From contig JAACJP010000012.1 in assembly GCA_013368375.1 (NCBI GenBank), forward strand, positions 124,001 through 188,000: a stretch of DNA of 64,000 nt, written 5' to 3'. This document shows positions 41,878 through 55,207 of this stretch, one piece after another. Under the pieces are notes generated by a model. That model saw only the letters and a program-made list of their open reading frames with translations, did no database searches and was not told where the DNA came from. The position numbers were made by a program, and so were the translations under genes. The number at the start of each line of letters is the position of its first letter. The first letter of the stretch is position 1. Source of the DNA: Tricholomella constricta (Eukaryota > Basidiomycota > Agaricomycetes > Agaricales > Lyophyllaceae).

Positions 41878-42574
41878 ATGCAGCGATGTCTTCAGACCGT
41901 AGCCTGCGCTCGTAGATCCTATTCTACTGCTCTTCCATGGTTTGTAGACCAATCCCCCATCCCACAGACCTTTTCAGGCCGCACCCCGCCGCCTCATCTC
42001 CCACAGCGGGCCACTAACGCCCTTCCGCTCCCGGAGAACACCCCGTCGACGCTTAGGGAACTCTATGCACAGTTGGCGCAGTCACCTCACCTAGAAGCAT
42101 CGACGCTGGTCATTTCAGAACCATTGGCTCCACCACCTGGACCAGCATTGCCTCGCCGAATGCCTCAGGGCCGACGGAAACGAGGAGGAACGTATGCGGG
42201 AGAATCGGCGTACGATGTTCCAGGTGGTCTCTGGAATTGGGTGGTCATGGCACAGGCAAGCTTCCAAAGGCGCCCCACCGCTGCAGAGAGCTGACATCCA
42301 TAGTAAGGTCAAAGAAGGCACCGAAAACAAGGGTGCCATTGAATCCGTCGTGCGTACGATCAGGAAAACAGTTGGTGGTTTTGAACGTCATGTGGTGGCA
42401 AATTGTTGACTGTTTCTGTAGCTCTTGACCGTGGAACCGCCACTACCATTGCCGCCCAACTCGAAGCGAAGGATGCACAACGGGTGGGCGATGATAGACG
42501 CTGGTGATTTTGCAGTGCATATTCTGAGCAAGGAGGCGCGAGAAAAGTACTTTGGCGGATGGTCGGAGTGGTAG
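41878..42574 (+). CDS. RsfS/MALSU1-like mitochondrial ribosome-silencing factor
   Basis: The RsfS fold binds the large ribosomal subunit protein uL14 and controls mitoribosome assembly. The N-terminus MQRCLQTVACARRSYSTAL is a likely presequence. A Pro-rich linker and a basic stretch (MPQGRRKRGG) follow. The RsfS domain reads WNWVVMAQVKEGTENKG, AIESVVRTIRKT and HNGWAMIDAGDFAVHILS, then KEAREKYF. The product is 197 residues. Exon 1 ends at 42255 with a GC donor (CAG then GCAAGC) and exon 2 begins at 42308; the second intron has a GTTGGT donor. It is similar to the N-terminal half of yeast Atp25 as well. SPF45 starts only 45 bp after this stop on the same strand. Confidence 0.75.
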
Positions 42575-42586
42575 ATATAGATAGAT

Positions 42587-42592
42587 CACGTG
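42587..42592. promoter_or_regulatory. CACGTG E-box between the RsfS-like gene and SPF45
   Basis: A perfect palindromic E-box sits in the 45-bp gap upstream of the SPF45 ATG at 42620. Such sites bind bHLH factors in fungi; use here is not shown. Confidence 0.35.
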
Positions 42593-42619
42593 TGTAAAAT
42601 AACTTGATCCTCTACTACC

Positions 42620-44744
42620 ATGTCGAGCAGAGCAGGCGGGTTGTACGGAGGAATCCAGTTCTCTTCGGGCTCTACCTTCTCCTCTTCTACCTCTTTACCA
42701 CCCCAGCAACATCACCCAGTCGACCCCAAGCCACTTCAGCCTCCCACAAAACCCACTGTTGACTCAGCGCCAGCTCAAAAGCCAGTTGACCCAGCAGCAG
42801 CAGCCTCAGGAAAGGCCACAGCCGGTATCTCTTCAATTGCTACGCTTTGCAATCTAGAATTCGTTTATTGAAATAACGATTGCGCATCGCTTCAAAGGAT
42901 GGTCCGCATCCTTGGCCTTCGCTCCCGTCCGCCGAGTACAAGGCCAAAAATCGAAGCCCGCACTGGCGAGGCTGCCTGTAGGCGCCGCAGTGACCTCGAG
43001 CGGCCCTATCCTCGCTGCCGGCTTATCCTCTACTGCAGTCGTCTTTGCGCCACCGGCCCTGGTCGAACCGCCCATGGCTGCTCCACAGGATACCCCGCAA
43101 CCTCAACAGGGATGGGGCAAAAAAGTCAAGCCACCCTCCATGGTGCTGGACGAGGACGTCAATGGTTTCAAAGCCTCACATAACAAAAAGAAGGGAAAGG
43201 GACGAGGCAAGAAGGTGAGTTGAAGCAGTCGTATGGTTACGATTTGTTCTCGATATGAAGCCCCGTCCCCCAAGAACAAGAATGCTCCTCTCATCGCAGC
43301 ATGGGATCCTGCGGAACCATACGATCCTCTAAGGCCCAACGACTACAACGAATACAAGCTGTGGAAACAGAAGGATCGTATCGACCGACGAGAGCGCCTA
43401 GCGGAACAGCGGCGTTTGGATGACCGTAAGCGCTTTAGGCGCAGCCACAGCTACTCCGACAGCGAAGCTACTGGCTCTGAGGATGAGCGACCTAGGAAAG
43501 CTGGTGCGTTGCTTCAATGCATGATTATCCATCACGTCCACATTGTGCACAGGCCGGTTTGGCGAATCTTACGACCACTGGTCAAGAGCTGATGATAAGC
43601 GACGTGAGACAGCCGATGTTCCTGCGTCACGTCTACCTTCTGCAGCTGCCGCGGTCCCTCTCACGGGCGACGAGGCCTATCAACGGCGCCTGGCGATGTC
43701 TACCCTTCATTCAGCTCCACCCCCAGCTCCTCCCGCTAATCATGACGAGTACGACATTCCTGGTTTATCAATGGGGGATGCAGCAGCACCCGTTTCCACG
43801 CAAACAGGCGACGAAGCTTACCTCCGACGCCTCGCCATGTCAACCGTGAAGCGAGAACCTCCCCGACCCGTGTCGCCACCATCTCCACCTTCGCTGGCAT
43901 ACAACCCCTTTGCACCTCCCTCTGTGCCTCCACCTCCGCCTGCTGGACCCCCGGGGGCCCTGCCTTCTGAAATTGAAGCCAAGGTCAAGGCGGCGGCGGC
44001 CATCGCTGCGAAGTTGAGTGCCTTGGCCGGCTCTGCACCATCTGCACCCTCTACTGTCGAAGAAGCAAAGTGAGTCTATTCTACAACGAGTCTTTGGCGT
44101 CAAATGTGATCTTTCAACGCAGACCCGATCCACATGGATTCGCTGCTCGATTAATGGCGAAATGGGGACACAAAGAAGGGCAAGGCCTTGGCGCTGACGG
44201 GTCTGGAATTGTCAACGCTCTGACTGTTGAGCAGGTGTCCCAAGGGAAGGCCGGGAAAGGCAAGCCTGGCAATCCTGCCTCAGGTACCGGGAAGGGCGTC
44301 GGCGTGGGCTCAAAGATGGGGAAAATCATCAACAACAACGAGGATGCGAAGACACGAGAAGATAGGGAGCGGTTCGGTGAACCTAGTCGCGTCGTGGTTC
44401 TCACCAACATGGTTGGACCCGAGGATGTCGAGGATGAGGACCTGAGAGGAGAGATTGGTGCGTATATCTTCATTGTGTTCTGTTTTTCATATTGAACCCC
44501 ATCGGCAGGCGACGAATGTTCGAAAAATGGAACCGTGGAGCGCGTGATCGTACACCTCGTCAACCCACCCCCGCCTCAACCCGACCAAGCCGTTCGTATC
44601 TTCGTTCTGTTTGCAGGCCCAGCCGGTGCTTGGAAGACCGTCAGAGAGCTGGATGGACGATACTTTGGCGGGAGGACCGTGCGGGCTAGGTACTTCCCCG
44701 AGCCATCTTTCGCTCAGTACGAATTGGATCGCCCTTTGATTTGA
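42620..44744 (+). CDS. SPF45: Splicing factor SPF45/RBM17 (G-patch and UHM)
   Basis: Second-step splicing factor that binds SF3B1 through its UHM and regulates alternative 3' sites. It starts [14 protein letters not shown], the short N-terminal motif common to this family, then a Pro/Ala-rich segment. A lysine-rich part ([11 protein letters not shown]) and an Arg/Asp-rich helix ([19 protein letters not shown]) follow. Two copies of GDEAYxRRLAMST (in 43668-43705 and about 43806-43845) flank a Pro-rich linker. The G-patch reads [20 protein letters not shown]. The RRM-like UHM is at the C-terminus, from [17 protein letters not shown], with the RxF motif in [16 protein letters not shown]. About seven introns, about 560 residues. 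Domain order is diagnostic. Confidence 0.93.
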
Positions 44745-44891
44745 TGAGGCAAAGCTACGGTGTAAAATCTTTTATTCGAATCTACAGTACTTGCTATGGC
44801 CATACATCTTTCGTATCGAGTACTAGCAAGACCTATTATATTCGCTCGACGAAGACGACACTTTTGAACACGAATGCAAAGGATTAATGTA

Positions 44892-47460
<2,569 letters not shown>

Positions 47461-47631
47461 GGATGGGGGCCAGGAGAGAAAGCGTTGTCCGTCGCTGTCG
47501 ACCAAACAAATATTCGATTCGCCCAAACGATCTCTCCCGACGTCACCCAATCATATCCTTGTGATTTTGCACGCCCTCCGGCTCAACGCCCCGGATAATA
47601 ATATTTCAATCATTCTATTATTCTACACATC

Positions 47632-50342
47632 CTATCGAACAGCCCCAAGTGGATCCTGTTCCACCTCACTTCCATGCGGTGACTTCTGCCCCGCAGGTGG
47701 GGGCAGTCGCGGCAGCGCTTCCGCCGGTAGCGAACCCTCGAGGCCAGAAAATCTAGATCGGCTATAATTCCACGGCGGTAAACGTTCTAGACCGGAGTTG
47801 GGCGGCGTCCCTTTACTCGACCTTGGTAAAGTCGAGGCCTTCCGAGTAGGCGAGCCAATAGGATTGGGCGGTGATCGAGGTCGCGGGTTTCGCGACGTTG
47901 CTGTAAGCGATCGAGACTCAATTATAGATGCTGGCGGCGGCGGTGGCGGAACGACCACAGCAAGGGGATTCGGCGTTGCCTGGCTAGAGCTGGCTTCCTT
48001 CGACCTTCTCCTCCTCCTCAACTTCTCCTCTTCGCCGACAAGTCTTGCCTCCTCTATCTCCGTCACATTACCCATCAGAACATCTCGAACATACGACAGG
48101 GATTCCAGCGCTTCCTGCTTCTGCTTTTTCAGGCGCTGAGGTTCCGTGGACTCAGTTTCGTCTTGTAAAAGGATATCTACTATCCACCCAAGAGAATCGC
48201 CAAGCCGCTTATTTGTCGAGCGCATCTGGGAGATGTCTTTCTCCATTTCGAATCGCGTTCGCGGCTCCCATGGGGGGCGTTCCTCGGGCGGTCTCTCATC
48301 CGTTAAAGGAAACGTGGAATACGCCGCATTCGGCGACCGAACGAGTGACGCAGCCAAGTCTGGAATATTCCGCTGCAAACCAAGATCAGAGGTTGTGTGG
48401 CATTACAACAGCCGTACTCAATAACTCACTCTCAATTCGGAAACAGCACTCATCAGGGTCTTGTTAATTCCAAGGCTCTCACCCCGTTCCATCAACCCAC
48501 GGGCAATCATCTCAGGAAGGCCCATCTGAGGCGCCGTCGCCTGCCTAGAGTGCCCCGCTGGAGGTGTTGACCGATCTTGTCCAGAAGTAAATTTGTTCTG
48601 GTTTCGTCTCTGGGGCGCAGGGGGTGGCGCAGGGACGTCCGCGGGAATATTGAGCAAATTGCGGTTCTCTAATACCAGTGATGCTCCCGTTGATGGGCTC
48701 GGCGACATCTGTATGGCCAGTGCCTGCCGCAGCAGCAGGCTTGTATGACGAGGCGCATCCTCGAAGGGAAGCGGTGATCGCGGGGAAGGGTAGCGCAGTA
48801 GGACTGTGAGCTGGCCGCTATAATCAGCCGGTATCACTGCCCATGTTCGTAGTCAGTCCTTATACGATAAGGGATCGATGAATAATCACATTCGTTGCGG
48901 ATCCTGATAAGCATTGCGACACAGACCCATTGTGCGAGTTCGAAAGTCGGATCACAGGCAAATAAACCATCCCAAAGTTTCATAGCGTCCGTCATGCTGA
49001 ACTCTCGAGTAAAGAGAAGCCTCAACCATCGGCTGCAAAAGTCACTGTCAACTCTGGAACGTTGCGACATTCGGAAATACACTAACATGCCATATATTTG
49101 CGGCTCTATGCCAGCGGCCTGCATGTGCTTCCATAATAAAGGGTCCGTCGTTCGCAGGAAGTTCGACTGTATGTGATTACATGCTTCGACAATGGGCGCA
49201 ATGTAGGGCTTTATCTCAAGCTGACCGTCCGGGATATTGAAATTGACGTGTGTGGAAAGTGGCGATGCCATATTTCTGGATGTCGAATTTAAAGGTGGTT
49301 CGCGCCATTCGTACCATTTAGAAAGTCCCTCCATGACAGAATCGAAAAGTGCCCAGGCGTCGCCAGCAACCCACGCCCTCGAACACACCTCTTGCACTTC
49401 CGCGTCGTCCGACAAGTTTCCAAGCTGTGGGAGGGAGTCGAAATCCACCGCGTAGAATAATGGTGCCAAGACTTCGTGCATTCCTGCGAAGACGTTCAAT
49501 CACGGCTCATTAATGATCTTCGGGAACCACTCACCTTGTCTGTATCCTATGGAAGGATTCATGACAGAATACAGGAAGAGGATATTTGTGAGCTGTACTT
49601 GTACCTCCGACTCGCGAAAGAATGCTATCTCAGGAAAACTAAGAAGTCTTGAAGCATGTCACTGGAGAAACCCAATAAAATAGCACTTACGTGCGCTCGA
49701 CATCTTGCAAAATGGTCTTTCGCAGCTCAACGGACGCGAACCACACCTTCCAGGGGTTCTGAACGCGGAAAATTGACGTTGACATGAAGCAAGCATGTGG
49801 AATGAGATTATCGACTGACCTCATTGTGTAAGCTGAGAGGATTGTTCGTTTCGAGATTCGAGATAATCTCCCTTGAAGGCCTTTCTTGTAGTGGTGGAGA
49901 GCCAGGCAGAATGAAACCCTCTTCGTAGCTGCCATCGGGTGCCCTCATGTGTTCACGTAGCCGCTTTACATAGCTTTGACGAGAGGATCGCAGAGATTGG
50001 AGAAGAGCTGTGCTGCGCACTGGCGAGGACGATGGCTGCAGCGGCTCGTCGGACGTCAAGAACAGCTTCAAAGAAAGGATCAGCCCAAACGCCATCCCGT
50101 GAACAAAAGGAGAGACCTTCCAAGCAATGCTTCTTCCGACGACTCCTCTCGTGTCGTCGTGGGAGGGCAGGAGGCGATCTGCAAGTGCTGCATCTCGCAT
50201 CTTTGCAAGACTCATTCCACTGCTGAGGAGTTGATGATATGCATTTCTGGATCGGCAAAAGTCAATGGCAAAGATGTGGTTGAACAGACTTGCGGACAAA
50301 CTTGATCAGCTCCTCCGCGGGTCGCACATGAGTGTCGTCCAT
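47632..50342 (-). CDS. TBC-domain Rab-GAP resembling TBC1D5
   Basis: Likely GAP for Rab7-type GTPases in retromer/endosome traffic. It starts MDDTHVRPAEELIK, with a first intron of about 62 nt before NAYHQLLSSGMSLAKMRD. The TBC domain holds GVVGRSIAWKLFL (domain start), the arginine finger in ILQDVERTFPEIAFF, the glutamine finger in GYRQGMHEVLAPLF, and helices around YGMLVYFRMSQ-RWLRLLFTREF. The C-terminal part is disordered, with Ser/Pro-rich runs, a coiled segment (RFEMEKDISQMRSTNKRLGD) and a six-Pro run. About seven introns, roughly 750 residues. TBC1D5 is chosen over other TBC proteins because of the YRQGMHEVLAP motif and the insert before it; the finer subfamily is less certain. Confidence 0.85.
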
Positions 50343-50545
50343 TGTAGGGATGGATCAGAGAGTTCCGGTCAGCACGCGCCGATGGCGGCGCTCAAAGTAG
50401 CAACTGCTATTCATCCTCAACGTAACGTGTTTGCCATCTCCTTGTTGATTTAACAGGTTATACTTCCAACTCAATTCCGTTCATAGTCATTTGAATTATA
50501 CACGATACATACACGACATGAATGATACAATTTGCAGATTCCGCT

Positions 50546-51997
50546 CTAGAAGTACACCCTCAATGCAGATGACAGCAACGACTCTGTTGGGCAATACGGG
50601 CACTTGACGCGCCTTGGGAGATTGTTAGGCGAAACTGCGAAGGCATGATGCAAATTTGTGCTCACCCTCCCGCTTTACCCAATTTGTGTAAGCTATCCTT
50701 CGCAATGACATGACCACACAGCATCATCATTGGAGGATTCTGCTCCGTTGCTTGCTCCTTGGAAACGGGACATGCAAAAATGGAATGATATCTATTCTCT
50801 GGAAGAAGAGGTATTTCAATCTGGAGAAACGGACGTCAGAAGAGGAAGAGGGGCAACTCATGAGAACGAACTGGTAGCTCATCGGTCTGACTCCATTCAC
50901 TTTTCCTCTCCCGCATGACCTTTCTTCCTTTCTCGATCCTTGCCAGGGCCCCTCCTCCACCAATGTCACCGACGACCCTCAGTGGCACCTGGCGGCTCAT
51001 GCCTAGACTGGCACAATACTCTTTTGCAAATAACGGCTCCAATTCGAAATGTAGAGAGGGAAATGCAAGGTCCGCGTATGGCGATGTCTGGAGCTTTGAC
51101 AATGGAAGATAAGCAACACAGCCCATGAGCCGCTTTAGTTCCAGTTCATGCTCGTTGAAGAAGGAGCGCAGGTTGGCATTGGCGTAGGCCAGGGCGGGTA
51201 GGGGGTCTGGGGGATGGGAAGATAACAAGAGACGGATGTACTGTGACCGGTGAAGGTAGAATTCCAGGGGAGAGGAGCGCGACTGTAGGAAATCCTGGTT
51301 CTTCTTTGCCCACCTATGAGAGCAATGTCAGGCATTGAGCAAAGAGTATTGTAGGTTCATGATCGCACTCGAGAGCAAGGCTGATATCCTGATTTCTCAG
51401 TACTTTCAGAATTTGGTGCAGTTCGACAAACTGTAGTCGCAGTTCAGAGGGAATGTCGACGCCAGACTCCTGCGCACAACATCAGAGAGTAGTCATGTGA
51501 ATCTAGTTGAGATAAAACGAACATCGAGGAACGTTTCAGCGGTATCAAACTGGCCCGTTCTGAGGAAGTGCAAAGCGATGATCCTCTCAAGGGCAGTTCT
51601 GGATTGCGAGGACTCGAACAGGCGCGAATACGTCGGCAGGGGAGTAGTGAATTTCTGTGAAAGTCAACACGGGTGCTGATGTTCAAGTACATCAACAGAC
51701 CTTGTCTAGCGCTTTCCCTAGTCGAGACACCGACGTATACACCTCTTTCTGCCGATCATCGACATCCTTCTTCTTGGCCTCTATAGTCCGAGACAGCTGG
51801 CGCAAGGTCTCTTCGTCAGCATCGGAGTCCGCTAGCTTGTCCTTCAAGTCCTGTAAGGAAGAAAGTAGGGCGTCGAGGGAGTCGTTTACGGAGGGCGCCT
51901 TGCCTTTGGTAGCAGTGAGTTTCTCAAGTTTAGCTAGCTCCTTCAGAGGGCCTTCCATGAAAGTGACGCTTGCATTACGTAACGCTATGATGTTCAT
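50546..51997 (-). CDS. RMD5: GID/CTLH E3 ubiquitin ligase subunit Rmd5 (RMND5)
   Basis: RING-like subunit of the GID ligase, which in yeast targets gluconeogenic enzymes. The N-terminal coiled region has [19 protein letters not shown] and [18 protein letters not shown]. LisH-CTLH-CRA follows ([20 protein letters not shown], then [20 protein letters not shown]). The degenerate RING is at the end: [34 protein letters not shown] and [11 protein letters not shown], then the family-specific terminus SALRVYF. About six introns, about 410 residues. The start at 51997 ([13 protein letters not shown]) is preferred. An in-frame ATG at 52075 exists but would run through the start of NSA1 on the other strand. 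Confidence 0.92.
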
Positions 51998-52028
51998 AAG
52001 TTCTGTGACTGGCGTGACGCACTTGAAA

Positions 52029-53442
52029 ATGCATCGATTTTTAGCGGGCGACGAGCTAGGCAACATCAAGGCCATCTGCTACAACCCAAATGCTGCTCAA
52101 GGGGAAGACAAGACGACAACCACGACGATAAACCACGGTGCACAACATGCCATACATGTTCTGGCTCTTGGATCGACGTCAGAAAAACCCCAATTGGTAT
52201 GCGCGTCGAGTTTCAGAGCCAACTTGGTATTCACACCTCTAAGTAAAGTTAGCTGCCGGATTTTCAGATGGTTCAGCTACCGCATTGTCTCTTCAGGATT
52301 TAGACGTATCGGAAGTCCATCGATGGAAGGAGACGCGTTTGAGGGATGGCCACCGATACATTGGTCTGGAAACCTCCGAGAGGTACCTCCACCTGACTTT
52401 CAGATCAAGAATAGTTGTAACTTTTGCTTCAGGGGAATTTTCTCGTGCACCTCTAACGGAGCCATGCGACTGACTTCTTTAAAAAATGATCCCGAACCCA
52501 TGCCTCCTCAGCTTTCTGCTTTGCCCACTCGCCTTCAGGCATGGAGAATGTCGCCGAATCAGGAAAGCTTTACATACGGTGGAGATGAAGTGGAAGTATC
52601 GGTATGGGACACGGAACGAGCCTTCTTCCCTCGACCAGAATCAACCGGATCCGAGAATAAAAAGCGGAAACGCGATACATTGTTTCCTGGCGAAATATGG
52701 CGGGGGAAGAATGTGAGCACTGTAATCGTTCTGATTCGGCGTATTCATTGAGTTGTGTATCCAGGTACAGAATGACCATCTCGGTCTCCGCCAACCCCTT
52801 CGTATAACGTCGTTAACGTACCTTGCACCATCTTCCGCTTCCCACCACCTTGCCGCAGGCACGGAATTGGGGCATGTGCATCGTTACGATACCAGGACAG
52901 CACGTCGGCCTGTATCAAATTGGAAAGTAGGAAAAATGAGCGGTATCAAGGCACTGGAAAAGGGCATGTTAGAACAGTGCGTTTGTTGCTTGCATAATCG
53001 TCCCCTTCATTGACGTTCAGCGTTGTAAGCGAATTGTTCGTGAGTGATAATGGAAACAGTTTGTTTGCACTCGACCTCCGGAATGGCCATATAGCATATG
53101 GATACAAAGGTATGTGCTCTTCAGAATTGTAGACAATTTACGTCTCGGATTGCCCCTGCAGGTCTTTCAGGAGCTGTCGCATCTATAGCACCGTCGCCCT
53201 CCATATTGGCTTCCGCCTGTCTGGATCGATACGTCCGTATTCACAGCACCTTCCCTCTGCCTCAACAAGCGGGCCAACAGCAGGGGCGGAAAGGCGAAGT
53301 ACTGGATAAAGTATACATGAAAAGTACCCCAACCGTCATAGTCTGGGATCGGGCTGTGAAACAGGTCCCTGTAGCCGTTCCAGAAGACGACGACGTCTGG
53401 GAAACAATGGAAACAGCTGACGGTAATAGTGACGAGGAGTAG
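52029..53442 (+). CDS. NSA1: Nsa1/WDR74 ribosome-biogenesis WD40 protein
   Basis: Nucleolar WD40 protein of pre-60S particles, released with the help of the AAA-ATPase Rix7/NVL. It begins MHRFLAGDELGNIKAI, then a 7-bladed propeller is read through several exons: SLQDLDVSEVHRWKETR, SFTYGGDEVEVSVWDTERAF, AAGTELGHVHRYDTR and GHIAYGYKGLSGAVASIA. The segment KKRKRDTLFPGEIWRGKNV matches the conserved bridge after the inner blades. The last blade holds ILASACLDRYVRIHSTFPLP. The C-terminal tail is acidic (DDDVWETMETADGNSDEE). About seven introns. The ATG is only 31 bp from the RMD5 ATG, head-to-head. Confidence 0.85.
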
Positions 53443-53538
53443 GGGCATGGAATAAAGCGTTAAGCTCTCGTCTGAATATTTCTCCGTTCTATATCATCAA
53501 GAGACATTACTGTACATGAGACAAGAAATATCGGGCAT

Positions 53539-55024
53539 TTACTCGTGGGCAATTTTACTCTTCCAGGTATGTGCTTTTTCGAAACCATTCTTTCCGGATT
53601 GGTCTGCAAAATGTATCAGTCAAAGAAGTACAAATGGTGAACGGTAACGCTGACAGTCAATCAAGGTTTTCTGGATCTCCTCGCGATTCGTCATGACGAA
53701 TGGGCCGTATTGGAATACAGTTTGATCAAGAGGTTCGCCGGCAACCTATAATCACATTTGACATGGATACAGCAATAAGATCACAGACTACGCACGAGCA
53801 GGAGTTCTGTTTGTTCTTCAAGTGCCGTTATAGATACACCAGTTTCATTCGCATTGCTAGAGAACACGAGGGTGTGGAATGCGTCGTGAGTATTACTTTC
53901 CGAACCGACGGTCACCTTTCCCTTCAGGACTGAGCAAAAATTAGTGTTACGAGCAGCCATAATACCAACTAAAGCCTTACTGTATATGAACGATGTCCAT
54001 GAAGGAGCTGCGCCGACGATATTAGTTTAGGGGAACCTATGACGATGATGCACGAACGGATATCCTGGAATATGGTCGTTTTTCGGCTGAAGATGATGTG
54101 GAAGAACCAGCATCCGCCTAATGGTCTAACAGGCGATTCGACACCGTGACTTATGCCGCTAATCACCTTCACCTTGACAGCGCCATCGGGGCCATCAGGG
54201 TAAGCGGTGGGTATCCTAAACGAATAAAATATTATGTGAGAAAAGGGATATTGATCCCCCCGTCGACTAGACGACATACTGATCGGGTCCCAGTTCTTGA
54301 TAAGATGGATCCTATTGACACAAATCGAAAAAAAGGAGTGAAAAGTCGATGCAAAAACATACCACCATTTTAAACTGCGTCAAGCGGGCGTAAGAAAAAA
54401 TAGTCTGAAGCCTCGGAACCACTTACTTGTTTCGGGAGGTCGACCCACAGCTGAAGGCCGCGTGGGTCCGGGGCTCCTTCGGTGTGAACTGGCATTTCAG
54501 CATGGATGATGCCCTTTCCGGCGCACATCCATTGGACACCGCCAGTCTCTGGCGACAGTCATAATGGTCAATGGGTGCGAAAAAGCGTTGGTGGACGAGA
54601 CTGACCGATTGTGCCCTTGTGTCCAGCAGAATCTTCGTGTCTGCTTGATCTAGTGAATTATGTTGGATGAGTTACAAGAGAAATGTTCTCAGACAATGCC
54701 CGTGTACCCCTCAAGCATATACGTGACTGTGGCTTGGCCGCGATGCGGATGGTCTGGGAAGCCCTGTTATTTGGTTATTTGAACAATGTCCTGATCGAGA
54801 TATGTAATGACGCACTGCGCCTTTGGAGACATGGAAATGGTCGAGCATAAGGAATGGTGTCAGATTCCTGAGGTTCATGGAGCCAATGCTCCTGCGGACC
54901 AATGCACCAGCGCCCTGTGTGGCATTGAGCAATCCGGGAGCAGACTATGGGAGATTGATCGGCGATATACTTCTGGAGTTTCGACAGCAAGAACTGTCTT
55001 TACGACGGAGCGCGACACGGACAT
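53539..55024 (-). CDS. Pirin-like cupin protein
   Basis: Pirins are iron-binding cupins, some with quercetinase activity and some acting with transcription factors. It starts MSVSRSVVKTVLAVETPEG, then GALVRRSIGSMNLRNLTPFL. The metal ligands of the first cupin are seen as His residues in FPDHPHRGQATVTYM and in GIIHAEMPVHTEG (His and Glu). The C-terminus, after about eight introns, is SGKNGFEKAHTWKSKIAHE. Some middle exons (54000-53650) were not joined with certainty. An upstream in-frame ATG at 55123 would add 33 residues beginning MFKTLSFAFVVVTLLAFISS, which looks like a signal peptide or anchor; pirins normally lack one. It is convergent with NSA1. Confidence 0.85.
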
Positions 55025-55207
55025 GAGGTGTAGATGAGAAAAGAGTCGTCTATCGGGGGCTGGTGATGAGATGAAGGCCAGAAGTGTGACAACGACGAAC
55101 GCAAAACTGAGCGTTTTAAACATTGAAGTATGATATGAGTAAGCCACAGTCAGCTTCAAGTCCATGACCTCGCTTGTTTGACACAATCACAAAATTATCA
55201 TTATATC

